In this document: piece after piece, positions 54,486 through 64,000 of the stretch
Layout: each line of letters begins with the position of its first letter
Numbering within the stretch: the stretch's first letter is position 1
Origin: Alphaproteobacteria bacterium 46_93_T64
GTDB taxonomy: Bacteria > Pseudomonadota > Alphaproteobacteria > Sneathiellales > Sneathiellaceae
NCBI GenBank assembly: GCA_002163135.1
Contig: MAAN01000015.1
Span: forward strand, 1-64,000
DNA: 64,000 bases
Reading direction: 5' to 3'
The notes under the pieces: model-generated
Databases searched by the model: none
What the model saw: only the letters and a program-made list of their open reading frames with translations
What the model was told of the DNA's origin: nothing
Translations under genes and position numbers: made by a program

Positions 54486-55805
54486 ATGTCGAATTCTTCA
54501 GCAAATAATCTGGATGCTTTCTGGATGCCGTTTACGGCGAACCGTCAATTTAAATCCAATCCACGGATGTTGGTTGATGCGAAAGATATGCATTATACAA
54601 ATGCAGAAGGTCAAAAAATTCTAGATGGTACTGCCGGTCTTTGGTGCTGTAATGCGGGGCACGGTCGCCCACAAATTGTCGAAGCTGTTAGCAAGCAAAT
54701 CGCCAAGATGGATTACGCACCAGCGTTCCAGATGGGACATCCCAAAGCTTTTGAACTGGCAGCACGCCTTTCAGCGATGATGCCAAACGGCTTGGATCAT
54801 GTTTTCTTCACAAATTCTGGATCTGAAAGTGTTGATACGGCGCTCAAAATTGCGCTCGCCTACCACCAAGCACGTGGTGAGGGTTCAAGAACACGTCTTA
54901 TTGGCCGTGAACGTGGCTATCATGGTGTTGGCTTTGGCGGCATTTCTGTTGGCGGTATCGTTACAAATCGTAAACATTTTGGCACGCTGCTCGCAGGTGT
55001 TGATCATATGCCTCATACACATTTGCCTGAGAAAAATTCTTTCTCTCGCGGCATTCCTGAATATGGAACTGAGCTTGCGGATGAACTTGAACGTATTGTT
55101 ACTTTACATGATGCGTCGACTATCGCCGCAGTAATAGTTGAGCCTGTTGCCGGATCAACTGGTGTCATTCTGCCGCCAAAAGGCTATTTGGAACGTCTTC
55201 GCAAAATTTGCTCCAAGCACGGTATATTGCTAATTTTTGATGAAGTGATCACAGGCTTTGGTCGCCTTGGAAGCGCATTTGCCACAGATTACTTCGGTGT
55301 ACAGCCAGATATGATCACGATGGCTAAAGGCCTTACAAGCGGTGCAATCCCAATGGGTGCCGTGGTTTGCTCGAAAGACATCTACGATACATTTATGGAT
55401 GCGCCTGAGAACACGATTGAACTCTTCCACGGCTTTACATATTCAGGACATCCAGTTGCAGCCGCTGCGGGTCTTGCAACTTTGGATATTTATAAAGAAG
55501 AAGGGTTGTTCGAACGCGCGAATGCTCTAGCTCCTTATTGGGAAGATGCACTTCATTCCTTAAAAGATTGCCCAAATGTAATTGACCTTCGGAATTTGGG
55601 GCTTATCGGCGCAATTGAATTAGAGTCGATCCCAGGTAAGCCGACAGCCCGGGCTTTCGAGGCTTTCCTTAAATGCTACGAAAAAGGCGTTCTTATTCGT
55701 ACAACTGGTGACATTATTGCTCTTTCTCCACCGCTTATTGCGGAAAAGAAGCATGTAGACCAGATCTTTGACACCATTCGCACGGTTCTTGGCGAAATCG
55801 CCTGA
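54486..55805 (+). CDS. Omega-amino acid:pyruvate aminotransferase
   Basis: A 439-residue class III aminotransferase close to Pseudomonas beta-alanine:pyruvate transaminase. The N-terminus AFWMPFTANRQF is the family hallmark. PLP is held by NSGSESVDTALKIA (phosphate), RGYHGVGFGG, the Asp in LIFDEVITGFGRLG and the Lys in TMAKGLTSGAIPMG. It passes the amino group of beta-alanine, taurine or similar amines to pyruvate, forming alanine. The alanine dehydrogenase 29 bp downstream would regenerate pyruvate and release ammonia. Confidence 0.92.
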   Translation: MSNSSANNLDAFWMPFTANRQFKSNPRMLVDAKDMHYTNAEGQKILDGTAGLWCCNAGHGRPQIVEAVSKQIAKMDYAPAFQMGHPKAFELAARLSAMMPNGLDHVFFTNSGSESVDTALKIALAYHQARGEGSRTRLIGRERGYHGVGFGGISVGGIVTNRKHFGTLLAGVDHMPHTHLPEKNSFSRGIPEYGTELADELERIVTLHDASTIAAVIVEPVAGSTGVILPPKGYLERLRKICSKHGILLIFDEVITGFGRLGSAFATDYFGVQPDMITMAKGLTSGAIPMGAVVCSKDIYDTFMDAPENTIELFHGFTYSGHPVAAAAGLATLDIYKEEGLFERANALAPYWEDALHSLKDCPNVIDLRNLGLIGAIELESIPGKPTARAFEAFLKCYEKGVLIRTTGDIIALSPPLIAEKKHVDQIFDTIRTVLGEIA

Positions 55806-55834
55806 CCGGCATATATAAGCAGGAGAAGAGTACT

Positions 55835-56953
55835 ATGTTAATCGGTGTTCCAGCTGAGATTAAAACGCTTGAATCGCGTATCGGAATGACCCCGGGTGCA
55901 GTCCGCGAAGCAGTCGCGAACGGGCATGAAGTCGTTGTTCAAAAAGATGGTGGTTTAAAAATTGGCCTGACCAATGAGGATTATATCGGTGCAGGTGCAA
56001 AAATTGCTGATACAGCAGAAGAAATTTTTGCCAGTGCCGAAATGATCGTAAAGGTGAAAGAGCCACAACCACATGAATGCAAAATGCTGCGTGAAGGGCA
56101 ATTGCTGTTTACATATCTGCATTTAGCCCCAGATCCTGAACAAACGAAGGCTTTGCTTGAATCTGGTTGTACTGCGATCGCCTACGAAACTGTTACAAGC
56201 CCACGCGGTGGGTTGCCGCTTCTGGCACCAATGAGTGAAGTTGCCGGTCGTATGTCCATTCAGGCCGGCGCGCATTGTCTTGAAATGCGTCAGGGCGGCG
56301 AAGGTGTCCTGCTTGGCGGCGTACCGGGAGTTCCTGCGGCGCAAGTCGTCGTTCTTGGTGGCGGCGTTGTCGGTATTAACGCAGCGCGTATGGCGATGGG
56401 AATGGGAGCGAATGTAACTGTTCTCGATAATTCTCTTGGCCGTTTGGGAGAGCTTGATGGTCTATATGGTCCGCAACTTAAAACTATATATTCCAACACC
56501 GATACTGTTGATGAGTATGTAACCAACGCGGACCTTGTTATTGGAGCTGTTTTGATCCCGGGTGCTGCTGCACCGAAACTTGTTAAGCGTGAGCATTTGG
56601 CGAGAATGAAAAATGGCTCTGTCGTGGTTGATGTGGCAATTGATCAGGGTGGTTGCTTTGAAACATCAAAAGCAACAACGCATCTAGAGCCAACTTTCAA
56701 CGTTGATGGTGTTGTTCATTACTGCGTGGCGAATATGCCGGGCGGCGTGGCACGGACATCAACTTTTGCACTTAACAATGCGACACTGCCGTTCACAATT
56801 GCACTTGCTAACAAAGGTTACAAACAAGCGCTCGCAGATGATCCGTATTTGCTTGAAGGTTTGAACATACATGCTGGTCGTTTGACCAATAGTGCTGTTG
56901 CCCGTGATCTCGGACGTGATTTCATTTCCGCGACTGCTGCAATTGCTGCGTAA
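55835..56953 (+). CDS. ald: Alanine dehydrogenase
   Basis: A 372-residue NAD enzyme that oxidatively deaminates L-alanine to pyruvate and ammonia. It starts [20 protein letters not shown] with the substrate Arg, has the catalytic KVKEPQPHE Lys and the YLHLAPD His segments, and the NAD fold [21 protein letters not shown]. Strong AGGAGA ribosome-binding site. With the aminotransferase it completes an amine-to-ammonia route. Confidence 0.96.
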   Translation: MLIGVPAEIKTLESRIGMTPGAVREAVANGHEVVVQKDGGLKIGLTNEDYIGAGAKIADTAEEIFASAEMIVKVKEPQPHECKMLREGQLLFTYLHLAPDPEQTKALLESGCTAIAYETVTSPRGGLPLLAPMSEVAGRMSIQAGAHCLEMRQGGEGVLLGGVPGVPAAQVVVLGGGVVGINAARMAMGMGANVTVLDNSLGRLGELDGLYGPQLKTIYSNTDTVDEYVTNADLVIGAVLIPGAAAPKLVKREHLARMKNGSVVVDVAIDQGGCFETSKATTHLEPTFNVDGVVHYCVANMPGGVARTSTFALNNATLPFTIALANKGYKQALADDPYLLEGLNIHAGRLTNSAVARDLGRDFISATAAIAA

Positions 56954-56966
56954 TAACCAGATTGAT

Positions 56967-56999
56967 GAAATCGGGCGGCGTCAAAACTCGCCCGATTTC
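56967..56999. terminator. Hairpin between convergent genes
   Basis: GAAATCGGGCG pairs perfectly with CGCCCGATTTC around an 11-nt loop. It follows ald by 13 bp and precedes the end of the convergent nitronate monooxygenase gene. T runs are short on both strands, so it may be only a moderate terminator. Confidence 0.6.
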
Positions 57000-57013
57000 C
57001 ATTAGATTAGAAC

Positions 57014-57898
57014 CTATGCGCCAAGCTTTGCCAATACGCCAGCAGCAGGCAAAATTTGATCGATCTGACCAACACCCTGTCCCGCGTACACTTTGAGGCC
57101 AGATGCTTTTTGGGGGCTGTCAATTCGTTTTGCACCACCGGAGACAAACTGATGGATACCTTTTTTCTTTGGTAGAATGACCCGGTAAGGTGTTCCGACA
57201 GGCCATCCGTAAGAATAAAAATGTCCGTGAACGGTATCGTCAGTACCAGCCTCTACCAATCGTTGTTTATAGATGTCATGGGCAAGCGATTCAGGCGTGG
57301 CAACGAAACTCGTTCCGACCCAAACACCTTGCGCACCAAGTTTCATGGCAGCTTTTACGCCCTCTGACGTCGCTATGCCGCCTGCAGCAAGTACGGGCAC
57401 CGGACCAACAGCTTTTATGATGGCAGGTAAAAGTGCCATGACACCAATGTTGCCCCTTACATGCCCTCCCGCTTCAATGCCCTGTGCGATAATGATGTCA
57501 GCGCCATCTTGCGCGGCTTTCTTTGCGTCTTTGACAGAGCCAACCTGAACCATTGTTGAAATGCCCGCTGCCTTTGCCCGCGGGATTACAGATGAGAAAT
57601 CTCCCCAAAACAGAGACAGGACTTTCGGTTTTTCTTCCAAGACAACAGAGAGTTGAGCTTCAAAACCATTGGGTCCAGGTCCCATGGGCACAAGATTAAT
57701 CCCGAACGGATTATCAGTGAGGCTGCGTGTTTCCTTGATCCAGCTACGGATGTCTTCGGCTGCCATGCGAATGCCCCCTAAGTGACCCAGGCCCCCTGCA
57801 TTGCTGACTGCCGCGGTTAGTTCCGGCCCTGCTATGCCTCCCATACCAGCTTGGAAGATCGTATTTTCAACACCGCATAAGGTCTGCAAGTTCGACAT
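57014..57898 (-). CDS. Nitronate monooxygenase family flavoprotein
   Basis: A 294-residue TIM-barrel FMN enzyme of the 2-nitropropane dioxygenase/NMO group. Marks are the N-terminal AGMGGIAGPELTAAVSNAGGLG, GIEAGGHVRG and LAAGGIATSEGVKAAMKLGAQGVWVGTSF (FMN phosphate site). It would oxidise alkyl nitronates such as propionate-3-nitronate or act as an enoyl reductase. It is divergent from a LysR-type gene, which probably regulates it. Confidence 0.88.
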   Translation of the reverse strand: MSNLQTLCGVENTIFQAGMGGIAGPELTAAVSNAGGLGHLGGIRMAAEDIRSWIKETRSLTDNPFGINLVPMGPGPNGFEAQLSVVLEEKPKVLSLFWGDFSSVIPRAKAAGISTMVQVGSVKDAKKAAQDGADIIIAQGIEAGGHVRGNIGVMALLPAIIKAVGPVPVLAAGGIATSEGVKAAMKLGAQGVWVGTSFVATPESLAHDIYKQRLVEAGTDDTVHGHFYSYGWPVGTPYRVILPKKKGIHQFVSGGAKRIDSPQKASGLKVYAGQGVGQIDQILPAAGVLAKLGA

Positions 57899-57948
57899 GT
57901 TTCGTATCCCAAGTAGGCTTCGGTAAAGTGAATTAAGAGATTGCCATG

Positions 57949-57965
57949 ATATTAGTCACTAATAT
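57949..57965. promoter_or_regulatory. 17-bp perfect palindrome in the LysR/NMO divergent region
   Basis: ATATTAGTCACTAATAT is a perfect palindrome centred at 57957, between the divergent nitronate monooxygenase and LysR genes. The position suits a LysR regulatory site. Confidence 0.5.
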
Positions 57966-57988
57966 ATATTAATAATAATGAATTATTT

Positions 57989-58003
57989 TGATATTTCATA
58001 TCA
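57989..58003. promoter_or_regulatory. 15-bp inverted repeat before the LysR gene
   Basis: TGATATTTCATATCA is a perfect inverted repeat 16 bp before the LysR start. It may be an autoregulatory site or an overlap with the promoter. Confidence 0.4.
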
Positions 58004-58018
58004 TGAATTGAGATGTAA

Positions 58019-58894
58019 ATGACAATCATTGATTTAAACGCGCTTGAAATTTTTAGTGCAGTTGTAAGTGAAGGAAGTGTATCAAAGGCTGCTGTGAAGC
58101 TTAATCGGGTGCAAAGCAATATCAGTACTCGAATTAAGCAGTTAGAAGAGCAATTGAATAAAAAACTCTTCCATCGTCACAATCGAAAACTAACTCTGAC
58201 TGCTGATGGTGAACTCCTGCTAACCTATGCCGATAAGTTGATCACTTTAAGCCTTGAAGCCAGTGAGGCGTTAAGTGAAGACACCCCCAAAGGGGTGTTT
58301 AGAATTGGCGCGATGGAGAGTACCGCCGCCGCTAGACTTCCAGAATTGCTTCGGAAATATAACGCAGCCTATCCAAATGTTCAGATTGAACTGGTGACCG
58401 ATACAGCGGGCGGCTTGATCCAGCGTTTGAAGAAAAGTGAAATTGAAGTTGCCTTTGTTGCGGAGCCAATTTTTGGTGAAGATCTGCAGACGCAAGCTGT
58501 ATTTGAAGAAGAACTGGTTCTCATCGTTCCAAGTTCTTTTTCCAAGGTCAGTAAATTTAAAGATCTCGACGGCAAGCCACTCATTGCTTTTGAACAGGGG
58601 TGTGCTTATAGGCGGTACCTCGAAAGCTGGCTATTTGATGAGGCTGTGGTTCCGGGTAGTATTTTTTCTGTCAGTTCTTATTTAGCGATTTTTGCATGTG
58701 TCGCAGCAGGAACGGGATTTGCTGTGGCACCAAAGTCTGTGTTAGATATCGTCGATACAAGTAGTCAATTTCAACAAATTCCGATGCCAAATCAGCTGTC
58801 ACATATTAAGACAATGTTGGTGAATAGAAAGGGTTATGGGTCCAAAAAATTGGACAGCCTTAAGGAGTTTTTGCCAAATTTTACCACGACTTGA
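58019..58894 (+). CDS. LysR-type transcriptional regulator
   Basis: A 291-residue regulator. The N-terminal winged helix (LNALEIFSAVVSEGSVSKAAVKLNRVQSNISTRIKQLE, about 5-43) is followed by a periplasmic-binding-like effector domain (FRIGAMESTAAARLPELLRKY onward). It resembles the PtxR/YwbI-like regulators near nitronate monooxygenase and transporter genes. It probably controls the divergent NMO gene. The sensor pair downstream lies 99 bp beyond its end on the same strand. Confidence 0.9.
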   Translation: MTIIDLNALEIFSAVVSEGSVSKAAVKLNRVQSNISTRIKQLEEQLNKKLFHRHNRKLTLTADGELLLTYADKLITLSLEASEALSEDTPKGVFRIGAMESTAAARLPELLRKYNAAYPNVQIELVTDTAGGLIQRLKKSEIEVAFVAEPIFGEDLQTQAVFEEELVLIVPSSFSKVSKFKDLDGKPLIAFEQGCAYRRYLESWLFDEAVVPGSIFSVSSYLAIFACVAAGTGFAVAPKSVLDIVDTSSQFQQIPMPNQLSHIKTMLVNRKGYGSKKLDSLKEFLPNFTTT

Positions 58895-58992
58895 TATTGT
58901 ATTAACTTTTTCATCACTGTTCTATGGAATAACTAGTAGCCGCGAGTAGCGTATCCAATAGTTTTCAATAACTTTTATATTTGGAGCGTTCT

Positions 58993-60180
58993 ATGCACAA
59001 GCTACTCTCACTGGCCTTGGTTGTGACCATTGTATCATTGCTACTATCCGCTCGGATCTCGAGTGCCACACCGATTTATATCGGCTTGGATGCTGATATG
59101 TCCTCTAGCGCCTCTCTTTCAGGGATTTCTATACAACGTGGTGCTTTGATTGCGATTGATGAAATTAACAAAAGTGGGGGTGTGTTAGGCCGCCCGCTTG
59201 AACTCTTAACAAAAGATCATCGCGGAAATCCAGCCCGAGGAAAAGACAATATTGAGGATCTCGCCGAACGTTCAGATCTTGTCGCAATTATCGGTGGTTT
59301 GCATACTCCAGTTGCTATGGCTGAGTTAGAAACTATTCATAATGAAGAAGTAATTTACCTTGGGGCGTGGGCCGCGGGCACGCCAGTTGTAAAAAATAAT
59401 TTTGATCCAAATTTCGTTTTTCGTGTATCGGTGCGCGACGAATTCGCAAGTGAATTTTTGTTAAATCAGGCGAAAATGAATGGCTATGTCTCTCCTTGTC
59501 TGCTCTTGGAAAATACGGGATGGGGAAGGTCAAACAAAAAAGGGTTTGATCAAGCTGCACAAAAGTTATCCATGAAAATTGAGGATACCCAGTGGTTTAA
59601 CTGGGGTGTGAAAGATTTATCTTCTGAACTGATCAGATTTAATAACTCGCGGTGCGATGTTGTCATGATGGTCGCAAATGCGAAGGAAGGTGGGGTCGCA
59701 GTCAATTCAATGCTTAATCTGCCAACAGACAATAGACTACCCATAATTTCTCACTGGGGTATCACTGGCGGAGATTTTCCGTCGATTGTTGGTCGAGATT
59801 TTGCTGAACTGAATTTGTCATTTTTACAAACCTATTCTTTTTTCAAGCCATCGTCTGAGAAAATGGCTATCAAATTTTTAGACGGATATTTTCAAAAATT
59901 TGCGACGTCAAAACAATTGAAGGACATTGTCGCACCTGTCGGTAGTGCACACGCATACGATCTGGTCCATTTGCTCACTCATGCCATTCGTCGGGCTGGC
60001 GTCACTGATCGCTTGGTTGTTCGTGAGGCGCTCGAGAATATGGAGCGGTATGAGGGATTGGTTCGGACATATGATCCGGCCTTCACGAAACAGCGTCATG
60101 ATGCGTTGGATATCAGTGATTTCTCTTTAGCAAGGTTCAATGCAGCGGGCGTCATTATTCCTGTGGAAGGGGCAAAGTGA
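58993..60180 (+). CDS. Periplasmic Leu/Ile/Val-type ligand-binding protein
   Basis: A 395-residue secreted protein of the type I periplasmic binding fold (Peripla_BP_6). The signal peptide ends at RISSA, with no lipobox. The fold starts at [17 protein letters not shown], then [23 protein letters not shown], and the ligand cleft region [16 protein letters not shown]. No permease or ATPase gene is near. Its stop overlaps the GTG start of a hybrid kinase by 4 bases, so it is most likely the ligand sensor for that kinase, as in LuxP-LuxQ or TorT-TorS. GGAG before ATG 58993 fixes the start. The ligand is unknown; branched-chain amino acids, amides or urea are typical for the fold. Confidence 0.85.
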   Translation: MHKLLSLALVVTIVSLLLSARISSATPIYIGLDADMSSSASLSGISIQRGALIAIDEINKSGGVLGRPLELLTKDHRGNPARGKDNIEDLAERSDLVAIIGGLHTPVAMAELETIHNEEVIYLGAWAAGTPVVKNNFDPNFVFRVSVRDEFASEFLLNQAKMNGYVSPCLLLENTGWGRSNKKGFDQAAQKLSMKIEDTQWFNWGVKDLSSELIRFNNSRCDVVMMVANAKEGGVAVNSMLNLPTDNRLPIISHWGITGGDFPSIVGRDFAELNLSFLQTYSFFKPSSEKMAIKFLDGYFQKFATSKQLKDIVAPVGSAHAYDLVHLLTHAIRRAGVTDRLVVREALENMERYEGLVRTYDPAFTKQRHDALDISDFSLARFNAAGVIIPVEGAK

Positions 60181-63100
60181 CTAAAAGGGTTCCTCAAAGG
60201 GAGCCAGGAAGACCTTCTCGCTCTCTTTCCAGTTACTTAAATATAAGTGTAATTTTACCTGCCGCAATTGTAGTTGCTATTGCGTCAATTTCATCTGCAT
60301 TTTTTGTACGAGATAAAATGAAGGATGAGGTGACAGAGCAACTTTCTCGGCAAGTTGTCCATTCAACTGAGATTTTGACACTACGATTGAATTTGCTCGC
60401 TCAATCCGTACAGGCTGTTGCTGCTAACGATATTGTCGTCAATGGGATAATTGACGATGAAAACAGGCAAGGATATTTGCCAACATTTTTCAGGTCACTT
60501 CGCCTGTTGGATTCCCAAAGCGGAACAATTTTTCTCACGGATTACAAAGGTAGAATTGTCGTTCAAAGCAATGAGCAGACATCAGAATTTTTTTTAGATA
60601 CTGAAAAATGGTTGCCCTCCGTCATGAACGGGAAGCAAATATTCGAAATCAGTGAGCACGGATTAATGGTCGCTGTCCCCGTGATATATAACGACCTGAC
60701 TGAGGGTGCCGTGGTTGCTCAATACCGGCCAACGGGACTGAAGGATATTTTCAATTTACCTTCATTAACGGAACTAAATGCAATTGTAAGTCATCCGGGG
60801 CATCAAATACTGTTCTCCACCGTTCCTAATCTTGCTAGAAAAGCCGAAAATCATTATGCAAAACTGAAAGAGAATTGGCTTGTGGTTAGTCAGGAAATCA
60901 AAGGCTTTGAAAATCTTGAAGTAATTGTTGGTACGAGAAAAGAGGAGGCCTTTGCCCTTAGTAGGCAAACTGCGCAGATTTTCATATTATCTTCATTGCT
61001 GTCCATTTTGGTTTTATTGTTTGCGGCTAATATGATTTTGAAATTTGTCACCAATCCAATCAAGGCTTTGATCGATACAACGAACAATATTGGCAGTAGA
61101 GAATCTTCTAATGAAAGGGCGCAAATTTCCGGATCTCGGGAATTTCAAGATCTCGCGTCGACGTTTAATAAAATGGTTGATCGTATAGAAAGTACGACCT
61201 TATCATTAGAAGAAGAGGTGTCTCAATCGCGGCTACTGGGTGACAAACTAGCGATTAATCAGCGGAGCCTTGTAAGAGCGCAAAGAGTTGCCAAAATTGG
61301 GTATTGGAATTGGAATCTCCGAACCATGGAGGAAGAATGGTCTCCGCATTTGTACAAAATTTACGGCATAGATGACACCTGTAAGCCAGATTTTGAACTG
61401 TTTAAACGCTGCGTACATCCAGATGATGTCGACAGAGTAATTGCGACGCAGATTAAACATGTAGCGAATGGGGAGTCGTTCACTTCCGAATACAGGCTTG
61501 TTCATTCTAATGGAAATGTTCTGGATGTTATTTGCTTTGCTGATATGGAAAAAAATGAAGACGGCGAAGTTGAATTTGTAGCCGGCATCATTCAGGACAT
61601 TACGCAGCTTAGAAAAGCCGAGCGCAAACTAAAAAAATCACTGGATCAACTTCACGGCACGAACGAGACGCTGGAAAAACGAATACTAGATCGGACGGAG
61701 GAGTTAAGCGTTCAGAAGGAAAAGGCTGAAAATGCCAATCAGGCAAAAAGTGAATTTTTGGCGTCTATGAGCCATGAAATTCGAACGCCAATGACCGGTG
61801 TCATCGGTTTCGCAGATATGTTGCTTGAAGACAATCTGTCTGACGAAAGCCGGGATAAAGTCTTTCATATAAAGGATGCGACTAAATCTCTGCTCAGTAT
61901 CATCAACGATATTCTTGATATGTCGAAAATGGACGCTGGCAAGATGGAGCTGGAGAAACTGGATTTCCATCTACCTTCCTTAATACAACGAGTTATTCAA
62001 TTGTTTGAAGACAAGTTAAAGAGAATTGGAAACGTCCATATTGATTGGAAACTTGATGAAGATGTCCCTCATGAAATAAATGCGGACCCTACTCGTTTAA
62101 GGCAAATTATGGTAAATTTGGTGGGAAATGCAGTCAAGTTTACGCATCACGGACATATCCAAATTAAGGTCGAGATAGCTGCAAAAGATGATGGACGTGA
62201 AATGCTTCATTTTATTGTGAGTGATGACGGTATTGGAATGTCTGAAGACATTCTTGAGTCAATTTTTACCGATTTCAGTCAAGCTGATGCCTCCATAAGC
62301 CGAAAATACCAGGGCACCGGGTTGGGACTTGCCATATGCAAAAAACTTACTGAATTGAGTGGCGGTGAAATCGGGGTATCAAGTGAACCGGGTAGGGGAA
62401 GCAAATTTGCGTTCACTATTCCTTACGTAAAAGCAAAAACATCGGTCTCACCAGATAATAAGGTTATCTCTTCAGACGAATATAAAACGACTCGGTTCTT
62501 AAAAATCCTGGTGGCTGAAGACAATCAGGTGAACCAGATGATTATTGCTAATGTGATTGAGACGTATGGGCACAATCATAAAATCGCTGAGAATGGAGCC
62601 GAGGCTGTAAAAGCACTAAAGGTTGAAGATTTCGATCTGATTTTGATGGATGTCCGAATGCCTGAAATGAGCGGTCCTGATGCGACTAGAGTTATCAGGC
62701 AAATGGAATCTAAAAAATCGACTATCCCGATTATAGCGCTGACCGCAGATGCAATGGCAGGGCAACGACAAAGTTATTTCGATGCCGGAATGAATGAATG
62801 TGTGACGAAACCGTTTGAACGCGCGGATCTGTTGCTCGCGATAAATAAAGTGCTAGACGAGAAAATACATGTTCCAGTTTCCAAGGCCTTGGAGAGTGAA
62901 ATAAGTGCACTGGTTGTGCCCGATGGCTCAACACCAGAACCGATATTTAGAGAAGAAATTCCTATAGGCGATGAAAAGGAAATGCAAAACTTTGAAGCCT
63001 CGATCGGTACAGAATTGCTCGATACAATTTTGGAAACAGCATCGGAAAGTCACGCAAAACTTCTTGATGAATTGCGAGCGGGTGTTTCGCAATCTGATGT

Positions 63101-63299
63101 ATCCGTCGTCCATTCGGCGGCACACACGATAAAAGGGGCATCTGCGTCTCTATTCGGGATGCGTCTTGCTGAACTAGCCCATGAAATTCAGGAGAATGCT
63201 GAAGACATCGAACAAATTCGAGATATGCTTCCGCAGATCGAAAGAGCCACCCGCGACACTATTGCATGGTGGGATGCTAAGAGACTGCAAAAAGGCTAG
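60177..63299 (+). CDS. Hybrid sensor histidine kinase with PAS, receiver and Hpt domains
   Basis: A 1,040-residue membrane kinase. The order is membrane helix 1 (about 21-42), a 220-residue periplasmic sensor, helix 2 (about 268-290), a HAMP linker (about 291-345), a PAS domain (about 370-480), a coiled coil, the HisKA domain with the phospho-accepting His533 ([10 protein letters not shown]), the ATPase domain (Asn647/651 region, DDGIGM, GTGLGL), a receiver with Asp825 ([10 protein letters not shown]) and Lys878, and an Hpt domain with His983 ([11 protein letters not shown]). The phosphorelay His-Asp-His is therefore complete within one protein; only the final response regulator is missing from the window. 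Translationally coupled (GTGA) to the binding protein. Confidence 0.93.
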   Translation: MTKRVPQREPGRPSRSLSSYLNISVILPAAIVVAIASISSAFFVRDKMKDEVTEQLSRQVVHSTEILTLRLNLLAQSVQAVAANDIVVNGIIDDENRQGYLPTFFRSLRLLDSQSGTIFLTDYKGRIVVQSNEQTSEFFLDTEKWLPSVMNGKQIFEISEHGLMVAVPVIYNDLTEGAVVAQYRPTGLKDIFNLPSLTELNAIVSHPGHQILFSTVPNLARKAENHYAKLKENWLVVSQEIKGFENLEVIVGTRKEEAFALSRQTAQIFILSSLLSILVLLFAANMILKFVTNPIKALIDTTNNIGSRESSNERAQISGSREFQDLASTFNKMVDRIESTTLSLEEEVSQSRLLGDKLAINQRSLVRAQRVAKIGYWNWNLRTMEEEWSPHLYKIYGIDDTCKPDFELFKRCVHPDDVDRVIATQIKHVANGESFTSEYRLVHSNGNVLDVICFADMEKNEDGEVEFVAGIIQDITQLRKAERKLKKSLDQLHGTNETLEKRILDRTEELSVQKEKAENANQAKSEFLASMSHEIRTPMTGVIGFADMLLEDNLSDESRDKVFHIKDATKSLLSIINDILDMSKMDAGKMELEKLDFHLPSLIQRVIQLFEDKLKRIGNVHIDWKLDEDVPHEINADPTRLRQIMVNLVGNAVKFTHHGHIQIKVEIAAKDDGREMLHFIVSDDGIGMSEDILESIFTDFSQADASISRKYQGTGLGLAICKKLTELSGGEIGVSSEPGRGSKFAFTIPYVKAKTSVSPDNKVISSDEYKTTRFLKILVAEDNQVNQMIIANVIETYGHNHKIAENGAEAVKALKVEDFDLILMDVRMPEMSGPDATRVIRQMESKKSTIPIIALTADAMAGQRQSYFDAGMNECVTKPFERADLLLAINKVLDEKIHVPVSKALESEISALVVPDGSTPEPIFREEIPIGDEKEMQNFEASIGTELLDTILETASESHAKLLDELRAGVSQSDVSVVHSAAHTIKGASASLFGMRLAELAHEIQENAEDIEQIRDMLPQIERATRDTIAWWDAKRLQKG

Positions 63300-63300
63300 A

Positions 63301-64000
63301 TCAGGTCTGTGGCTGGCTGTATTTCGTTTGCTGATTGAGCCAATTTACCAAAGGGACTAATTGATCTGTATAGTTATGCCACCGCCCGATCTCTTGACTG
63401 TTCAAATGTTCTGGAACCCAATTTTCAGAAAATTCGAGATCGCAATATTTAAACAGTTTTTCGGTTGCTTTTTCAGGGTTTTGAACCAAACTTTCGTAGG
63501 TTTGAGAAAGTATTCTGTCCCCATACAGTTGGCCCCAATGGGCTAGCATTCTGTTATAATCAGCAAAAAATGCGGCTGCATCTCTCAAGTCATATGAATA
63601 GGAGTTTGCATGCTTGTAGCGCTGGAAATAGGCATATAGGCAATTGTCGAGTAGATGTCGCTGGCACGTAATGATTTTTACCTTCGGCAGTGCCTTAAAC
63701 ATAAGGCCTATATACGGAAAATTCGCCGGCATAGTATCAATGAAATAACGGGCTCCATTTGCTTCCTTCTTTATTGCGTCAATATATTTTTCCCCGATCA
63801 ATTGTATTTGACGGGCTGTTAGATGATCAATGAACGCGGGAAAAGGTTGCGTCAGGCCCAATTCGCCACGAGTTGATTTGACCGTGTCCTGCCAATCATG
63901 GCGTTCTCCTCCGGCGTATACATCAGGGTGATTTGCGAGGATGGATTCAGTCAAAGTCTTACCCGATCGCGTCATTCCGATAATGAAAATTGGTATGGGA
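63301..64000 (-). CDS. Sulfotransferase family protein (5' end outside the window)
   Basis: At least 232 residues, running off the window edge. The reading frame stays open through the last base; the 8 codons before the first Met read PIPIFIIG, so the P-loop for the PAPS phosphate is PIFIIGMTRSGKTLTESIL. The 3'-phosphate contact region is CQRHLLDNCLYAYFQRY, and a late LVQNPEKATEKLFKYCDLE is typical of TPR-linked sulfotransferases. The gene would transfer sulfate to a carbohydrate, peptide or lipid. Only one base separates its stop from the convergent kinase gene. Confidence 0.85.
   Translation of the reverse strand, partial: PIPIFIIGMTRSGKTLTESILANHPDVYAGGERHDWQDTVKSTRGELGLTQPFPAFIDHLTARQIQLIGEKYIDAIKKEANGARYFIDTMPANFPYIGLMFKALPKVKIITCQRHLLDNCLYAYFQRYKHANSYSYDLRDAAAFFADYNRMLAHWGQLYGDRILSQTYESLVQNPEKATEKLFKYCDLEFSENWVPEHLNSQEIGRWHNYTDQLVPLVNWLNQQTKYSQPQT

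Noticed and set aside
1-64000. CRISPR arrays, tRNA, rRNA, IS elements or prophage
   Set aside because: I saw no regularly spaced repeats, cloverleaf sequences, transposase genes or phage genes in any part of the window, though short tRNA genes could be missed by eye.

Overview
This 64-kb window looks like ordinary chromosome from an alphaproteobacterium of moderate G+C, probably a marine relative of the Rhodospirillales or Sneathiella type. The placement is my inference. It rests on the class I lysyl-tRNA synthetase, a DUF2794 protein, an IalB-like protein, the rhizobial-type asparaginase and the general gene style. I see no rRNA, tRNA, CRISPR array, insertion sequence or phage genes. Most of the window is housekeeping and metabolic genes in short operons with 1-4 nt overlaps and clear intrinsic terminators.

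Layout. Bases 1-7,100 are a cell-surface block: a PEP-CTERM-like (IPLPPA) secreted protein, a polyprenyl-phosphate sugar phosphotransferase, a GtrA flippase-like protein, a GT2 polyprenyl glycosyltransferase, a GT39 glycosyltransferase, a VanZ-like protein and an anchored periplasmic protein. Bases 7,200-14,000 hold YggT, YggU, folD, argG (with an apparent 1-base frameshift), rlmN, an IalB-like protein, an RNA methyltransferase and an asparaginase. Bases 14,000-25,000 hold a quinone oxidoreductase/methyltransferase pair, a two-subunit CoA transferase, two EamA transporters, glutathione-dependent formaldehyde oxidation (fghA and class III ADH), a 3-hydroxyacyl-CoA dehydrogenase-like SDR, pterin dehydratase, a protein tyrosine phosphatase and spermidine synthase. 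Bases 25,000-31,500 hold thpR, an aldo/keto reductase and a TesA-like esterase, divergent from the YbbA-YbbP ABC system, then a BI-1 family protein.

Bases 31,500-45,000 hold an MlrC-type metallopeptidase paired with a TTC38-like TPR protein, DUF2794, msrB, a peptide ABC transporter without a binding protein, a copper-delivery cluster (DUF2946, SCO, PCuAC), an HTD2-like hydratase, a CHAD protein, a sterol-desaturase-family protein, a small hydrolase and a truncated beta-hydroxyacid dehydrogenase. Bases 45,000-57,900 hold a TerB protein, a DinG-like helicase, class I lysS, a YcaQ-type protein, a class IV aminotransferase, DUF952, pyrD, an XRE-cupin regulator divergent from an omega-aminotransferase/alanine dehydrogenase operon, and a nitronate monooxygenase. 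Bases 58,000-64,000 hold a LysR regulator, a periplasmic binding protein translationally coupled to a 1,040-residue hybrid histidine kinase, and the end of a sulfotransferase gene that runs off the window.

The points most worth a second look are the periplasmic-binding-protein/hybrid-kinase pair, the single in-frame TAA between the GT2 and GT39 genes, the argG frameshift, the MlrC-TTC38 pair and a hairpin that could mask the ribosome-binding site of the formaldehyde dehydrogenase gene. I did not find a clearly undescribed system; these are candidates of graded strength.
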